A DNA stretch of 64,000 nucleotides, from positions 1,007,001-1,071,000 of the forward strand of contig NC_085922.1 in the NCBI RefSeq assembly GCF_035222485.1, written 5' to 3'. The DNA comes from Podospora pseudoanserina. Its lineage: Eukaryota > Ascomycota > Sordariomycetes > Sordariales > Podosporaceae. How positions within the stretch are numbered: position 1 is the stretch's first letter; each line of letters starts with the position of its first letter. The notes under the pieces were generated by a model. The model saw only the letters and a list, made by a program, of their open reading frames with translations. It was not told the DNA's origin and made no database searches. The position numbers were made by a program, and so were the translations under genes. Shown here one piece after another: positions 55,122 to 64,000 of this stretch.

Positions 55122-57842
55122 TTACAAATGCGCCCTCCCCTCCAACGTCCTCCTCTTCTTCTTCTCCCTCTGACTCCTCTCCAGCACCCTCTCCTCCTCC
55201 GCACTCAACCTAGCCGGCGCATTCAACCCCTTGGCCTTCTTCCCCCCATCCACCCCCCTCACGGCCTCCTCCCACAGCTTCTGCCCCAGCTCATCCGTCA
55301 ACCGGATCACTCTTGTACTCACCGTCGCCCCATCCCGTCTGTTCTTCCCCTCCCTCCTGCTCGAAGCAATCTTTTCGGTAAAGTCCCACAGCTTCCCCGA
55401 CGCGGTCAAGTTACCCGTCACCTCATCCCTCCTCGGCCTCCACTCGGGCGACACCCGGAGCCTCGGGGGGATCCTCGAGTCTTTAGACCTGACCACCTGA
55501 ATGATCCCCTCCTCCTCAAACCGCTGGTACGAGTTCTTGAGCGTTTCCTTGTTTACGGCTTCAAAGTAGGAGAGGTCGCCTTGGTGGTAGAGGGTTTTGC
55601 CCAACTGTCGAACACATGTTAGCAAGCTGGTGGGAGGAGAAGGGGGAGGGGGGAAAACATGCAAACTGAGCCGAATCCTGCGCCCGGGAGACTTGGATCC
55701 AGACGTCATCTTTTTGTCCCAGGGGTGGCGTCAAACCCATCAGCGAGACGGCTGCCAACCAAGAGGCTTCGATAAACGGCCAGATGAGGAAGCAGTAAAA
55801 GTCGTAATTCTCTCGGCCGGCTGCGCGCTCCGCGTCGGAGAGGCCGATCTTGGTTATGTTCCGCTGCTCGTCGCGCTCAATCATGATGATGTTGTCCGCC
55901 TCAAGGCCGGCGAGGGTGCGCTCAAGGTTCACCTGGAGGCCTTCGCCGCTGTAAATAAACTCGCCGCGGAAGAGGGAGGAGAGGAAGAGGACTTGGTCGC
56001 GGAGCTCCTTGTAGGGTATATCCTGGATGGCGGGGCCACCCCCCTGCTTGACCTTTGTGTAGAGCGCTGCTGCGACCAAGGCTTCCGAAATAAAAAGGTG
56101 GATGGTCATGTTGCGGTAAAAGGAGAGCTGGAAGCGGTCGACGGCGTAGTAGGTCGGTTCGGCGAGGCCTTCGACTACGCCGACGAGGTCTTTCCCGAGG
56201 ACTTCGAGCCCGCGCTCGATGACGTCCGAGAGTGGGAGGTTGCCAAAGTGGGCGACGCGGCCGCCTTTGGCCCTGACCCTTTCCGTGAGCCACTCCACCC
56301 GGCGGATGAGTTCGGCCCGGCCGACGCCGCGACCTCGGAGGGTGAGGAGGACGGTGCCGATGAGGGCGGTGGGCATGACGACCGAGACGTCGTTGATGTC
56401 TGCCAGGACCTTGTAACCAAGCGTTCGAAGCAGTTTTTGCCTGACGACCTGGTTCTTGGTATCTGTCCAATCGACGTGGATAGCAGACGGGACCTTGCTC
56501 AGCCTGCTGATCTGGTCATCGATGAACCCCCTTAAACTCCACGGCTCATGAAACCTCACATCCACCCTCCCCAGCCTCAAGCTCAGCACATTCGACCCCC
56601 CCGACAAGAAATCCGCCAAGTTCTCCTTCTTCTTGGGCACGCCAAGCAACTCGGTGACATAGCCCTCCGTTTCGATAACCTTGTCATACTGCGTCGAAAC
56701 CGGACAGATGATCGCATCCTCGACCCTCCCACTCAGCAAGCTATCCAACACAAAGCTCAAGATCCCAAACTTTGGCGGCAGCAGCTTCCCCGTCCTCGAC
56801 CGCCCCCCCTCGATAAAACACTCCAGATTATACCCCCCCTGCAACAAGACATCAATATACGCCTGCACCAGCGTCGTATAAAGCTGATCATCCCCAAAGC
56901 TCCTTCTGATATACATGGCACCCGCATGCTGCAAGAAGCTGCCCACCAGGGGAAAGTTCAGATTATCCCCCGCCACCACCACCGGCAGCGCCAGCCCCAG
57001 CCGATAACACAGCAACTGCTGCGCAACATAATCCACATGCGACCTGTGACACGGCAGGAAAATAATACTCTGTTTCTTCTTCTCCGCCTCCTCGGCCACA
57101 TTCCTCAGCCTCAACACCTCCTCGCTAGAGACGTGGATGCCCTGGTGGTACGCCCTCAGCAATAACTGCGTGACGAGGTAGTACGCCCCGCGGATGAAAG
57201 TCTTGCTCTCAAACTTGCAAATCATGTTATCCGTCAGGTGCTCGGCGACTTCTTGTAAGCCCTGGACCAACTCGGCGCGTCTCTTGGCTTTTCTGATCTC
57301 GTATTCCCTGCCTGAACTTGGGGGTGGGAGGAGGCCTTGTTTTTCCTCTACCGAAATGCGCAGGTCGGCGAGCTGGGCGATTTTGGTTTGGAGGACGGTG
57401 GCGGACATGACTTGGGTTTTGATGTGCTCGGAGAAGCCGTTGTAGAAGATTGGCTGGCCGATCACGTCGTCGTAGGCGCGCCAGCCTGTTCCGGACACGT
57501 AGAGGGAGACATCGCGGAGGAAGCTGGACCAGGAGGGGTCAGTGCTTGGGGAGGGGAGGAAGGAGATTGCCGAGGGGGATGGGGTGGGGAGGCCGGACAT
57601 GGTTGGTTGGTGATGATGGCCGTGGTGAAGAGGGAGAAGAAGGGGGAAGAGGGAAAAGGGAAAGACAAGGCGTACCGTAACGGCTCGGAGCGGAAGCGGG
57701 CTACGTTCTTCATCAACGCCTCGTCTTTTTCATCTTTGTCTTTGGGGGGCTCGATGAATCCACTTGGTTGAAGTGTAATTCTGTCGCCGAGGATGCGCAG
57801 GTCTGGGGCCGAGTCGTGGCGGTCGCGGTCGTCGGGGGCCAT
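55122..57842 (-). CDS. PlsB/DHAPAT-type glycerone- or glycerol-phosphate acyltransferase, C-terminal PTS1-like AHL
   Basis: Exon 1 is 57842-57676 (MAPDDRDRHDSAPDLRILGD) and intron 1 is 57524-57675 (GTACGC...CTGAC...TCCAG). Exon 2 is 57523-55667 and exon 3 about 55604-55122. Acyltransferase motifs: block I LPCHRSHVDYVAQQL (HX4D with catalytic His and Asp), block II GAMYIRRSFG, block III FIEGGRSRTGKLLPP, and block IV ICPVSTQYDKV. Length about 835 aa, like the GPAM/GNPAT/PlsB group rather than yeast Sct1/Gpt2. The protein ends EGRAHL, fitting a peroxisomal PTS1 ([SAC][KRH][LM]), as in DHAPAT enzymes. One problem: at the exon 2/3 junction (55605-55666, GTTTGC...GCTAAC...GACAG) the phase is off by one; a 40-bp intron ending CACCAG is the only in-phase choice seen. 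It is divergent from POP4 at 58604. Confidence 0.88.
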
Positions 57843-58603
57843 TTTCGGTGAGAGTATCGGAGTTCTAGGGAGAAAGTCGTCTTTCGCGCGCTTGTGGTTG
57901 GTGTATGGGAGGTGTAAGTGGCGTTCTTGAAGGAGGGATGTTCGAATCGCGGGACAGCGGGACACAAGACTATCTCTCTAGAGCTATCTTTCACACGGAA
58001 ACGCTTTTCCTTGTTGTCAAAACAGAGAAATTGGGTTTCGATTCGGACTGAGAGAAGAGACGGCGCAAAAGATTAAGATGTTCAAGAGAGGTGGATCAGC
58101 TTAGATATGACTTCATCCACCGTCACTTGTCAACAGCAACAACAGAAGCACGTGAAGAAAGCCAGCAAAAACAAAGAGATTCACGGGGACGACAGACACT
58201 TTCCAGGTTGGAATATGCCGTTGCTTCCCGAGGCAGGGCACATGTGGCACAGTGGCACACACACTGAGTGCCCAAAGCCTGGCCTGGAGCTCGGAAGGGC
58301 GCTCGGCAGGGGATCCAGGCTCAAGGTGCTTTAGCGGGGACGCCACTTGTTTCCCCGGTGGGGAGGGAGGGGGAGGTAAAGTTGGGGAAGAGGGGCCGAA
58401 GCAGCGAATAAGCGAGCTGTGATTGGCTTACATGCTAAATTCTCCAGCACCCATGCTTTTTGGCGTGAACTGCCCGAGCTGCCCCAATTGGAGCTCCATG
58501 CAAAAAAAAAAGTCATCCACTGTCACAATCGCATTCTCCAACCCAAGAATTGCAATTGCATCACCATCCATCCACTGAGACACATACATCCAGTCGCATC
58601 ACT
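57843..58603. promoter_or_regulatory. Divergent intergenic region, acyltransferase and POP4 genes
   Basis: 762 bp between two start codons pointing away from each other. Contains a CAACAGCAACAACAG tract (58129-58143) and an A10 run near 58501. Position makes it a shared promoter region; no factor sites are proven. Confidence 0.5.
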
Positions 58604-59308
58604 ATGATAGTCCCAACGAAAAAGGACCACCAGTCCATAGCAGCCGACCTCCTCAACCGCGCCTTCGAGCCAGAAGAAGCAACCAAGATCCTGACCGAGA
58701 AAGTCATCCAGCGACCCCTCTTCCTCTGCCCGACCTCCCCCCCTCCGGCCGATGCCCGTCGCGCCCGACATCTCGCGGCGAAAAGAGCGAAAGAACAGCG
58801 CCGAGCAAAGGCACTCAAACCCAAGCCCGTCTCAGCCACCCAGCGAAAAAAGCAAGGCCTCTACCAAATCCCAAAAGAAGGACAAAAATACGCCCTGTTC
58901 GAACCGCTACATAACCTATGGCTAGGCTACATTCGAGAAATCCTCGGAAGCGAAGTCTACACCGGAGGAGAAGCCGCCGCTGCTAAGCTCGCCAGCGCTG
59001 ACTTCCACGGCGCCGGGGTCGAGGTGGTGAGAAGTGGGTGCGTCAGTCGGGTTGGCATCAAGGGGATTGTGGTCAAAGACGGGAAGTTTGCGTTTGAGCT
59101 GATAACGGTGAAGAACAAGATCAAGGTGGTGCCGAAGGAGGGGACGATTTTTCGAGTCGAGGTGCCGGTGCCGGTGATTATCAAGACGGGAGAAGAAGAG
59201 AAAAAGGAGTCGAGAATGGTGTTTGAGCTTCATGGGGATCAGTTCCAGTTTCGATCAGCGGATAGGGCGACAAGGAAGTTTAGGGCGCACTTTTCAAAGA
59301 CGCTTTAG
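58604..59308 (+). CDS. POP4: RNase P/MRP subunit, POP4/Rpp29 family
   Basis: Single exon, ATG 58604 (MIVPTKKDHQSIAADLL), 234 aa. The N-terminal third is basic (ARHLAAKRAKEQRRAKALKP), and the Sm-like barrel of the Rpp29 family follows: KYALFEPLHNLWLGYIREIL, LASADFHGAGVEVVRSGC, VGIKGIVVKDGKFAFELITV and KVVPKEGTIFRVEVP. Rpp29/Pop4 is a core protein of nuclear RNase P and RNase MRP and helps processing of pre-tRNA and pre-rRNA. Length and order match the fungal family. A later acidic insert is GEEEKKES. The upstream in-frame ATG at 58550 is less likely. Essential gene in yeast, intact here. Confidence 0.9.
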   Translation: MIVPTKKDHQSIAADLLNRAFEPEEATKILTEKVIQRPLFLCPTSPPPADARRARHLAAKRAKEQRRAKALKPKPVSATQRKKQGLYQIPKEGQKYALFEPLHNLWLGYIREILGSEVYTGGEAAAAKLASADFHGAGVEVVRSGCVSRVGIKGIVVKDGKFAFELITVKNKIKVVPKEGTIFRVEVPVPVIIKTGEEEKKESRMVFELHGDQFQFRSADRATRKFRAHFSKTL

Positions 59309-59814
59309 GTTTTGGGAGATGACTGTGATCGTGTGGGTTACACTCGATTACATTCTGGCTATGAATGGCCTGGCGTTCTAAAGGCCTGTTAGGAGATGTA
59401 TCTATATATCCCAGCCTCTAGTACTAAAGGTGTGTCGCTCCTTTCATTCATCTCAAGCCGTTATAAACTTACACATCAACCACAGTCAAGGAGACGATGA
59501 GACGCTGCCACCGCACACAGTTATCTCTCACATGGTCTGCGGTCGGCCAGATGGGCTCAGCAAGAGGGAGGGTGGAGAGGCATGGTTTTTAACAAGAAAC
59601 CAGGCCACGCTGTCTACCTAGTCGAGACTGAGGAGCAGATGCATAATGTTTTGCGACCACAACAGTTTCGACACCCAGCAGTAGCAGTCAGGGGAAAGCA
59701 AAGACCATCTTGGTAAAGCTTTCTTCACCACGACCAGGCACATCAACCCGCCAGCAAGCAAGCGAGGATGGCGATGGTGAATGGCGAAAGCTGGTCGACA
59801 AGAACGGTCCAGTC

Positions 59815-60153
59815 TCATCCGCGCTGTGGCGCTCTTCGATCCGACTGCGCCGCGTTGTACAAGACCGACAAAGCACTGGGGTTTGACACAGCAAGATGTG
59901 CTGTGGCGTTGAAAATAAAGCTTGGGTCGCGAGTAGGGTCACCGACGGTCGAGGCCCCGGCAATGGGGGGAGGATCATGGATTGGATTGATGGGTTTGGA
60001 GACATTTTGCGAGTTTGATGTGCGAGAGAATTTATACGCGTCTCCTGGTTGTTTGGGAAGGCAGAATGGGGAGGATGGGTATAGATGGGTATATCTAGAC
60101 TGCCCACCGCCGGCGTTTGGGGGGGGGGTCTGATTTTGATTTGGTTCACTCAC
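59815..60153 (-). CDS. Possible small protein, 112 aa
   Basis: Minus-strand frame MSEPNQNQTPPPNAGGG to AAQSDRRAPQRG. The Pro/Asn-rich start is a common fungal N-terminus, and KPINPIHDPPPIAGAS and NATAHLAVSNPSALSVLY look natural. Antisense frames compete. A G10 run on the plus strand (60119-60128) lies in the N-terminus. Function unknown. Confidence 0.38.
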   Translation of the reverse strand: MSEPNQNQTPPPNAGGGQSRYTHLYPSSPFCLPKQPGDAYKFSRTSNSQNVSKPINPIHDPPPIAGASTVGDPTRDPSFIFNATAHLAVSNPSALSVLYNAAQSDRRAPQRG

Positions 60154-60298
60154 TCAACACGCGCTCATTTTCTCATTCTCTCGCAGTCGGTTATCAACTC
60201 CAACTCGCAGCTGGTCTGCCATTCTATGATTTTTTTATTTTTTTTTATTTCGCTCTTTCACCGGTTATTCACTTGATACTTACCATCTATCCGCCAAA

Positions 60299-60880
60299 AT
60301 GAAGTTCTCCCCAACCCTCCTCTTGCTGTCAGCGACCTCCCCCCTCGCATTGGCTATCGCCTCCCATCAAGACAACCCCGCCGTCCCTGCCCCCTCTGGC
60401 TCTGGTACTCCTGTCCTGCGTCGCTCTGGCGCGGGTGACACGGCAGTCAACGCCCGCCAGCGTCGCGCTATGCTTCGAATGCGGCAACCGGGGACGGCTG
60501 ATGATGAGGCTGTCGCTTACACAACTGAGGCAGCAGCGCCTGCCAGTACTACCGAACCCCCAGCTGAAGAGGATGTGACCGAGGAGGAAGAATGTGTAGA
60601 TGTTGAAGTCCCGGATCTTGCGAACGGCACGCTGCCTCTCAATGGGACAGAAGGAGGGAACGGGACGGCAAACGGGACGACGTTGTCGGAGCAGGAGTTG
60701 AAGGTCAAGAGGATGGTCAAGGTCAAGCTGCCGGATTATAGACGGGATGGGGAGGGGGTCAAGGAGAGGGATGCTGAGGCTGAGCTGGGGGTAAGTTATC
60801 ACCTGGTAGACGAATGAAGATCGAGAGCTGACGAGATGAAATAGTTGACTGCTTCGATTGCCAAGCTGCTGAGGTGGTAG
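60299..60880 (+). CDS. Small secreted protein with several dibasic sites
   Basis: Exon 60299-60790 and exon 60845-60880 with a 54-bp intron (GTAAGT...GCTGACG...AAATAG) give 175 aa. The signal peptide is MKFSPTLLLLSATSPLALAI. The mature chain has dibasic points (LRR, QRR, VKR, YRR), an acidic region around one Cys (VTEEEECVDVEV), four NGT N-glycosylation sites (ANGTLPLNGTEGGNGTANGT), and a C-terminus DAEAELGLTASIAKLLRW. Reading through the intron would instead give a different end (VSYHLVDE). The X-Ala run before the last helix is reminiscent of dipeptidyl-aminopeptidase trimming in secreted precursors, but no mature peptide is shown. No family known to me. Confidence 0.6.
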
Positions 60881-61275
60881 ATACTCTACGACCCGGTTTT
60901 GGGGTCGTGATTGTACGATAGGGACGACAACATGTCTGGATATCGGCATACAGGACGGTGGCACTGAAGGATGTAATATGGTTGCATGGAAAGGATTTTT
61001 GCACATGGATTTGTCCTCACCTAGACCCGTAAAAAGCAACGCTGGTCGTGACCAAAAAGAAAAAAAAAAAAGAAAAAAAAGAGAGAAAAAGAAAAAAAAG
61101 GAGAAAAAGAACCAAAAGCCTAGAAATCGGACATCTATCTCCATCTCTATCGTGAAAATGTCTCGCTTCGCTGTCTATATCCCCCCCCCCCGCTGCTGTA
61201 AGCTCCAAACTCCCTACTCCAACATGTGTGCCAAAAGACAAAAAATGATGCCCACCCAATATTTTCTTCTCTGCC
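60881..61275. other. Intergenic with A-rich tract
   Basis: 3' flanks of two convergent genes (+ secreted protein, - pantothenate synthetase). The A/G tract is at 61053-61111. Confidence 0.5.
61053..61111. repeat. A/G-rich homopurine tract
   Basis: Nearly pure A with scattered G over 59 bp, including A11 and A8 runs. Confidence 0.85.
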
Positions 61276-62511
61276 TTATTCCTCCTTCCCTCCCTCGGGC
61301 TCCAAAATAATATTATCAATCAACCTCACCGCCGGCCCCCCACTGTGCCCCAAATCCTCCCCCTCCCTCGCCTTCTCAACAGGCAACATCTTGATCGCCC
61401 CACTCAAAATCCCCCCCCTCGCCGGATCAACCTCCTCAATCTCCTCCATAGTATCCGGATCCGCCAGCGAGATGTAATCAACCTCAAACCTTACCCTCTC
61501 CTCCACCCCCTTCCCCTCCTCCTCCCTCTTCACCCCCTCCACCACCCCCTCCGCAGCCCTCAAAATCCCCTCCCTCTTCCTCCCCCCCTTTTTATACTCG
61601 CCCTCCGCCGCTCTCAACGCCCGATAGAGCACCGTCGCCTGTTGTCTCCTCCTCTCCCCAAGATAAACATTCCTCGAACTCAACGCCAACCCATCCTTTT
61701 CATCCCGTTCCGTCCTCCCAACCACAACCTCGATCGGCATCAAAAAATCCCTCACCAACCTTTTTATGACGACCGTCTGCTGCACATCCTTCTGCCCGAA
61801 ATATACCCTCTCCGGCTGCACAACATTGAACAGCTTCATGCACACCGTCGCGACCCCCCTGAAGAAAGTCGGCCTCGTCCTCCCCTCCAGCAGCTCGCCC
61901 ACCGGCGTGATGGTGACAAAACTGCCCTTGCTGTCGACCTCCTGACCGGGAAATCCACCGGGGTACATCTCTTTTGTGCTCGGGGCAAACACCGCAGAGA
62001 TACGGCCTAGGTTATCACCGTCGTCGGCGAGTTCCCTGTCGAGTTTCACTAGTTGAGCCACGTCGCTGTCCCAGGTCTGCGGGTACGAGTCCAAGTCTTC
62101 GGATATGCCGAACTGGGCGGGGTTGACGTAGATTGATACCACGACGTGGTGGTTTTCTCTTGCGGCTCGACGGATGAGGGAGAGGTGGCCTGAGTGGAGG
62201 GCGCCCATGGTGGGCACGAGGGCGACGGTGCGGTGGTCGAGGAGGTGGGGCCGGCGCCAGAGGCGGACGGAGGAGGTGGTGCGGAGGAGGCGGACGGGGG
62301 AGGAGGGGAGTTTTTCCAGGCCTCCTTTTGAGGAGGAGGAACACGACGAGGCCATGGTGCGGGAAGTGACTTTCGGGATGACGGTACAGGATCGGGAGAC
62401 GGCGCGAGAGGTTGTCATCGGGAAGGTCTTGGAGAAAGCGGTGGTGATGATGGCGGGGCGGAGGAGGACTGTGTGCCGGATTAGGGCGGCGGCGTTTGCT
62501 GTGGGAGGCAT
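61276..62511 (-). CDS. PAN6: Pantothenate synthetase (pantoate-beta-alanine ligase)
   Basis: Single exon, 411 aa. The N-terminal 85 residues (MPPTANAAALIRHTVLLRPA, Ser/Arg-rich) look like an organelle-targeting extension. The enzyme core follows: VALVPTMGALHSGHLSLI (HIGH-like ATP site), VVVSIYVNPAQFG, LLEGRTRPTFFRGVATV, RVYFGQKDVQQTVVIKRL, and the KMSKS-like ERDEKDGLALSSRNVYL. It ends with a domain containing YISLADPDTMEEIEEVD. Reaction: pantoate plus beta-alanine plus ATP gives pantothenate, the CoA precursor. Slightly longer than bacterial PanC because of the N-terminus and inserts, which is usual in fungi. Frame intact. Confidence 0.92.
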   Translation of the reverse strand: MPPTANAAALIRHTVLLRPAIITTAFSKTFPMTTSRAVSRSCTVIPKVTSRTMASSCSSSSKGGLEKLPSSPVRLLRTTSSVRLWRRPHLLDHRTVALVPTMGALHSGHLSLIRRAARENHHVVVSIYVNPAQFGISEDLDSYPQTWDSDVAQLVKLDRELADDGDNLGRISAVFAPSTKEMYPGGFPGQEVDSKGSFVTITPVGELLEGRTRPTFFRGVATVCMKLFNVVQPERVYFGQKDVQQTVVIKRLVRDFLMPIEVVVGRTERDEKDGLALSSRNVYLGERRRQQATVLYRALRAAEGEYKKGGRKREGILRAAEGVVEGVKREEEGKGVEERVRFEVDYISLADPDTMEEIEEVDPARGGILSGAIKMLPVEKAREGEDLGHSGGPAVRLIDNIILEPEGGKEE

Positions 62512-62991
62512 TGAACCGGTGAGAGTTGCGGAATTGGAAGGTGAGGGGACAGGGAAGGAAGGGAAAGAAAAAAGCGCAATCTGACCGCCATTGCGCAGCG
62601 CGATTCCGAGGCGGAGTCAACTTATAACAGAGGGAGGGCAATGTTCGTGATGGTTTCTGCCGCGGATTTCTGAGGACGGCGCGCGGGCGGGACATGGGAT
62701 GGGTCCGCTGGAGAGGAAGGGGGGCTTGGCAGGGGTAGGGTTGGTTTGTATTTTATTTTATTTTTTTACAGAAAAGAGCCGTTAGGATGGGGCAAAATGG
62801 CGCCTATTCTGTACGGAGCCCCTGAATTCACTGCTCCAAAGTCACAAAGCAAGGCGTAGTTAGAAGATACAATAGCACGTCGGCTGGATGGGAAAACTGT
62901 GATGACAGACAGAGATACATTTAACCCTCCATCAATAACAACTATACAATGGGTATCAACGCCTTTTCCCTTCCGTCCCAAATCCCCCCAT
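62512..62991. other. Intergenic
   Basis: Promoter side of the pantothenate synthetase gene and 3' flank of the transcription factor gene. A T8-rich stretch lies near 62751-62768. Confidence 0.4.
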
Positions 62992-63999
62992 TCAAACGCC
63001 CCAAGAATGAACCCCCCTCCTCTCCTCCCTCCCTGCCCCTTCACCCGACGAACTCCCAACCTCGCCTCCATTAGGCCTCACATACCAGTTCTGATAAGGG
63101 TGCTCCCGATCCCTAAAATCCGCCCCCTTCGACAAAGGGTTCGTCATCTTGGACGACGACCCCCCCATGGGCGGGCCCCCCGGCCCCCTCAAAAACGAAT
63201 CCCCTATCCTCCCCACCCCCATCCCAACCCCCATCGTCACAGCCGGCAGCCCAGGCAGCGTCACCACCTGCCCCCCAAACGTCGCCGGCATCACATCCTT
63301 CATCTCCCACCCCTTCCTCAGCTCAGCCACCACCCCACCCAACCTCCACCCCGTCGACTTTTCAATCCTGCCCAATATCCCCAGCACCTCGTCCCTTTCC
63401 TGGGAACTATCCAACACGGCCCCCGCCACGGCCAGCCCCCTAATCGCCACGCTCCCCACCCCCTTATCCCCCACCGCACTGGTGCTCACAATCCCGCAAA
63501 CCTGCCGGCCGTGGTGCTTTTGGAGCGACCTGTTCTCCTCCGTGTCCCCCTTGTGAAGCGGGTTCGTCTGCGCGAGCAAAACCATGCAGACGTGGTAGAA
63601 CAGCCGTCCTATAATCGCCGGCCTGCTCATCAACCACACGTTCGGAAACGCCGAGCGGGACGACGGGCCGGTGACGTACCCCGAGGGACGCATGCTCCTC
63701 GGACAGCGGTGATTCCACGCGTCCAGCAAAGATTTTAGTCTGGTCCACTCGGCGAAGCGGCCCTGGAGCCTGACCTGCTCGTCGTGGGGGGTGGGCTCGT
63801 GATGTCGATGGTGATGACCGGGGTTGTGGAATTGGCTAGGGTGAAGGACGGGGATGGTTGGGGAGGAGGAGGCGCGGAAGTTGATAACTTTGGCGAGTAT
63901 GTAGATTATTCTTTGGGCCCAGAGTTCCTCGTCCCCAGACGAGGCCTGGGCGGCCGGGCCGGAAAAGGAAGGGAGGTCGTCCCCGCGGTCGGGTTCCGA
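62992..63999 (-). CDS. Fungal Zn2Cys6-type transcription factor, C-terminal part
   Basis: Runs off the right edge: the frame is open at 63999, so the 5' part with the Zn2Cys6 cluster is outside. Visible residues include WAQRIIYILAKVINF, LQGRFAEWTRLKSLLDAWN, then SRPAIIGRLFYHVCMVLL and LQKHHGRQVCGIVSTSAVG, SVAIRGLAVAGAVLD and RIEKSTGWRLGG. This order is the C-terminal end of the middle-homology region of ARCA/ACU-15-like fungal regulators. After it comes a Gly-rich tail (GVGMGVGRIGDSFLRGPGG) to the stop at 62992. Regulator of unknown target. Family placement is inferred from motif order because the DNA-binding domain is not seen. Confidence 0.75.
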   Translation of the reverse strand, partial: SEPDRGDDLPSFSGPAAQASSGDEELWAQRIIYILAKVINFRASSSPTIPVLHPSQFHNPGHHHRHHEPTPHDEQVRLQGRFAEWTRLKSLLDAWNHRCPRSMRPSGYVTGPSSRSAFPNVWLMSRPAIIGRLFYHVCMVLLAQTNPLHKGDTEENRSLQKHHGRQVCGIVSTSAVGDKGVGSVAIRGLAVAGAVLDSSQERDEVLGILGRIEKSTGWRLGGVVAELRKGWEMKDVMPATFGGQVVTLPGLPAVTMGVGMGVGRIGDSFLRGPGGPPMGGSSSKMTNPLSKGADFRDREHPYQNWYVRPNGGEVGSSSGEGAGREERRGVHSWGV

Positions 64000-64000
64000 A

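Noticed and set aside
55597-56535. 312-codon plus-strand frame
   Set aside because: Antisense to the acyltransferase gene, which has clear catalytic motifs.
1-64000. tRNA, rRNA or CRISPR elements
   Set aside because: No A-box/B-box pair with cloverleaf, no rRNA-like blocks and no spaced direct repeats were seen by eye; the minisatellite at 36192 has no spacers. A tRNAscan run could still find a tRNA.

Overview
The window looks like the nuclear genome of a filamentous ascomycete, most likely a Sordariomycete. The basis is GC-rich coding sequence, short spliceosomal introns (about 50-75 bp, GT...CTAAC/CTGAC...AG), and fungal families: Hce2 effector, DUF4360 secreted protein, DUF4419, fungal P450, F-box, Zn2Cys6 regulator, Ty1/copia and LINE relics. 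No rRNA, tRNA or CRISPR was seen. The species call is inference from gene content only.

Layout. 0-11 kb: accessory territory with a broken left-edge gene, a broken FHA-pseudokinase gene, an Hce2 effector-like gene cut by a Ty1/copia pol fragment, an intact SRPK-type kinase, a frameshifted membrane protein whose upstream region is a LINE fragment, and a frameshifted cytochrome P450. 12-31 kb: intact genes spaced widely (DUF1295/steroid-reductase-like membrane protein, secreted DUF4360 protein, a small two-exon gene, M20 carboxypeptidase, a 600-aa F-box protein) plus a HELIH metallopeptidase-like gene carrying one in-frame TAA. 31-37 kb: decayed coding pieces, a 12-13 bp minisatellite and imperfect repeats. 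37-50 kb: intact coiled-coil and DUF4419 genes, then a CorA-type transporter gene broken in many places and a retrotransposon-protease-like single-domain gene with one frameshift. 50-55 kb: mostly unassigned, with decayed coding pieces. 55-64 kb: dense housekeeping block (PlsB/DHAPAT-type acyltransferase with a PTS1-like C-terminus, RNase P subunit POP4/Rpp29, a small secreted protein, pantothenate synthetase, and the C-terminal part of a Zn2Cys6 regulator running off the right edge).

The most striking pattern is that at least ten genes are broken by single-nucleotide length changes, nearly all inside short homopolymers, while about 16 kb of housekeeping coding sequence is essentially clean. 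Either the accessory genes are young pseudogenes or the assembly has homopolymer errors that cluster. Reads would decide. The genes do not form an obvious single pathway; the acyltransferase and the pantothenate synthetase both feed lipid/CoA metabolism, but their proximity looks incidental. I saw no convincing new multi-gene system.
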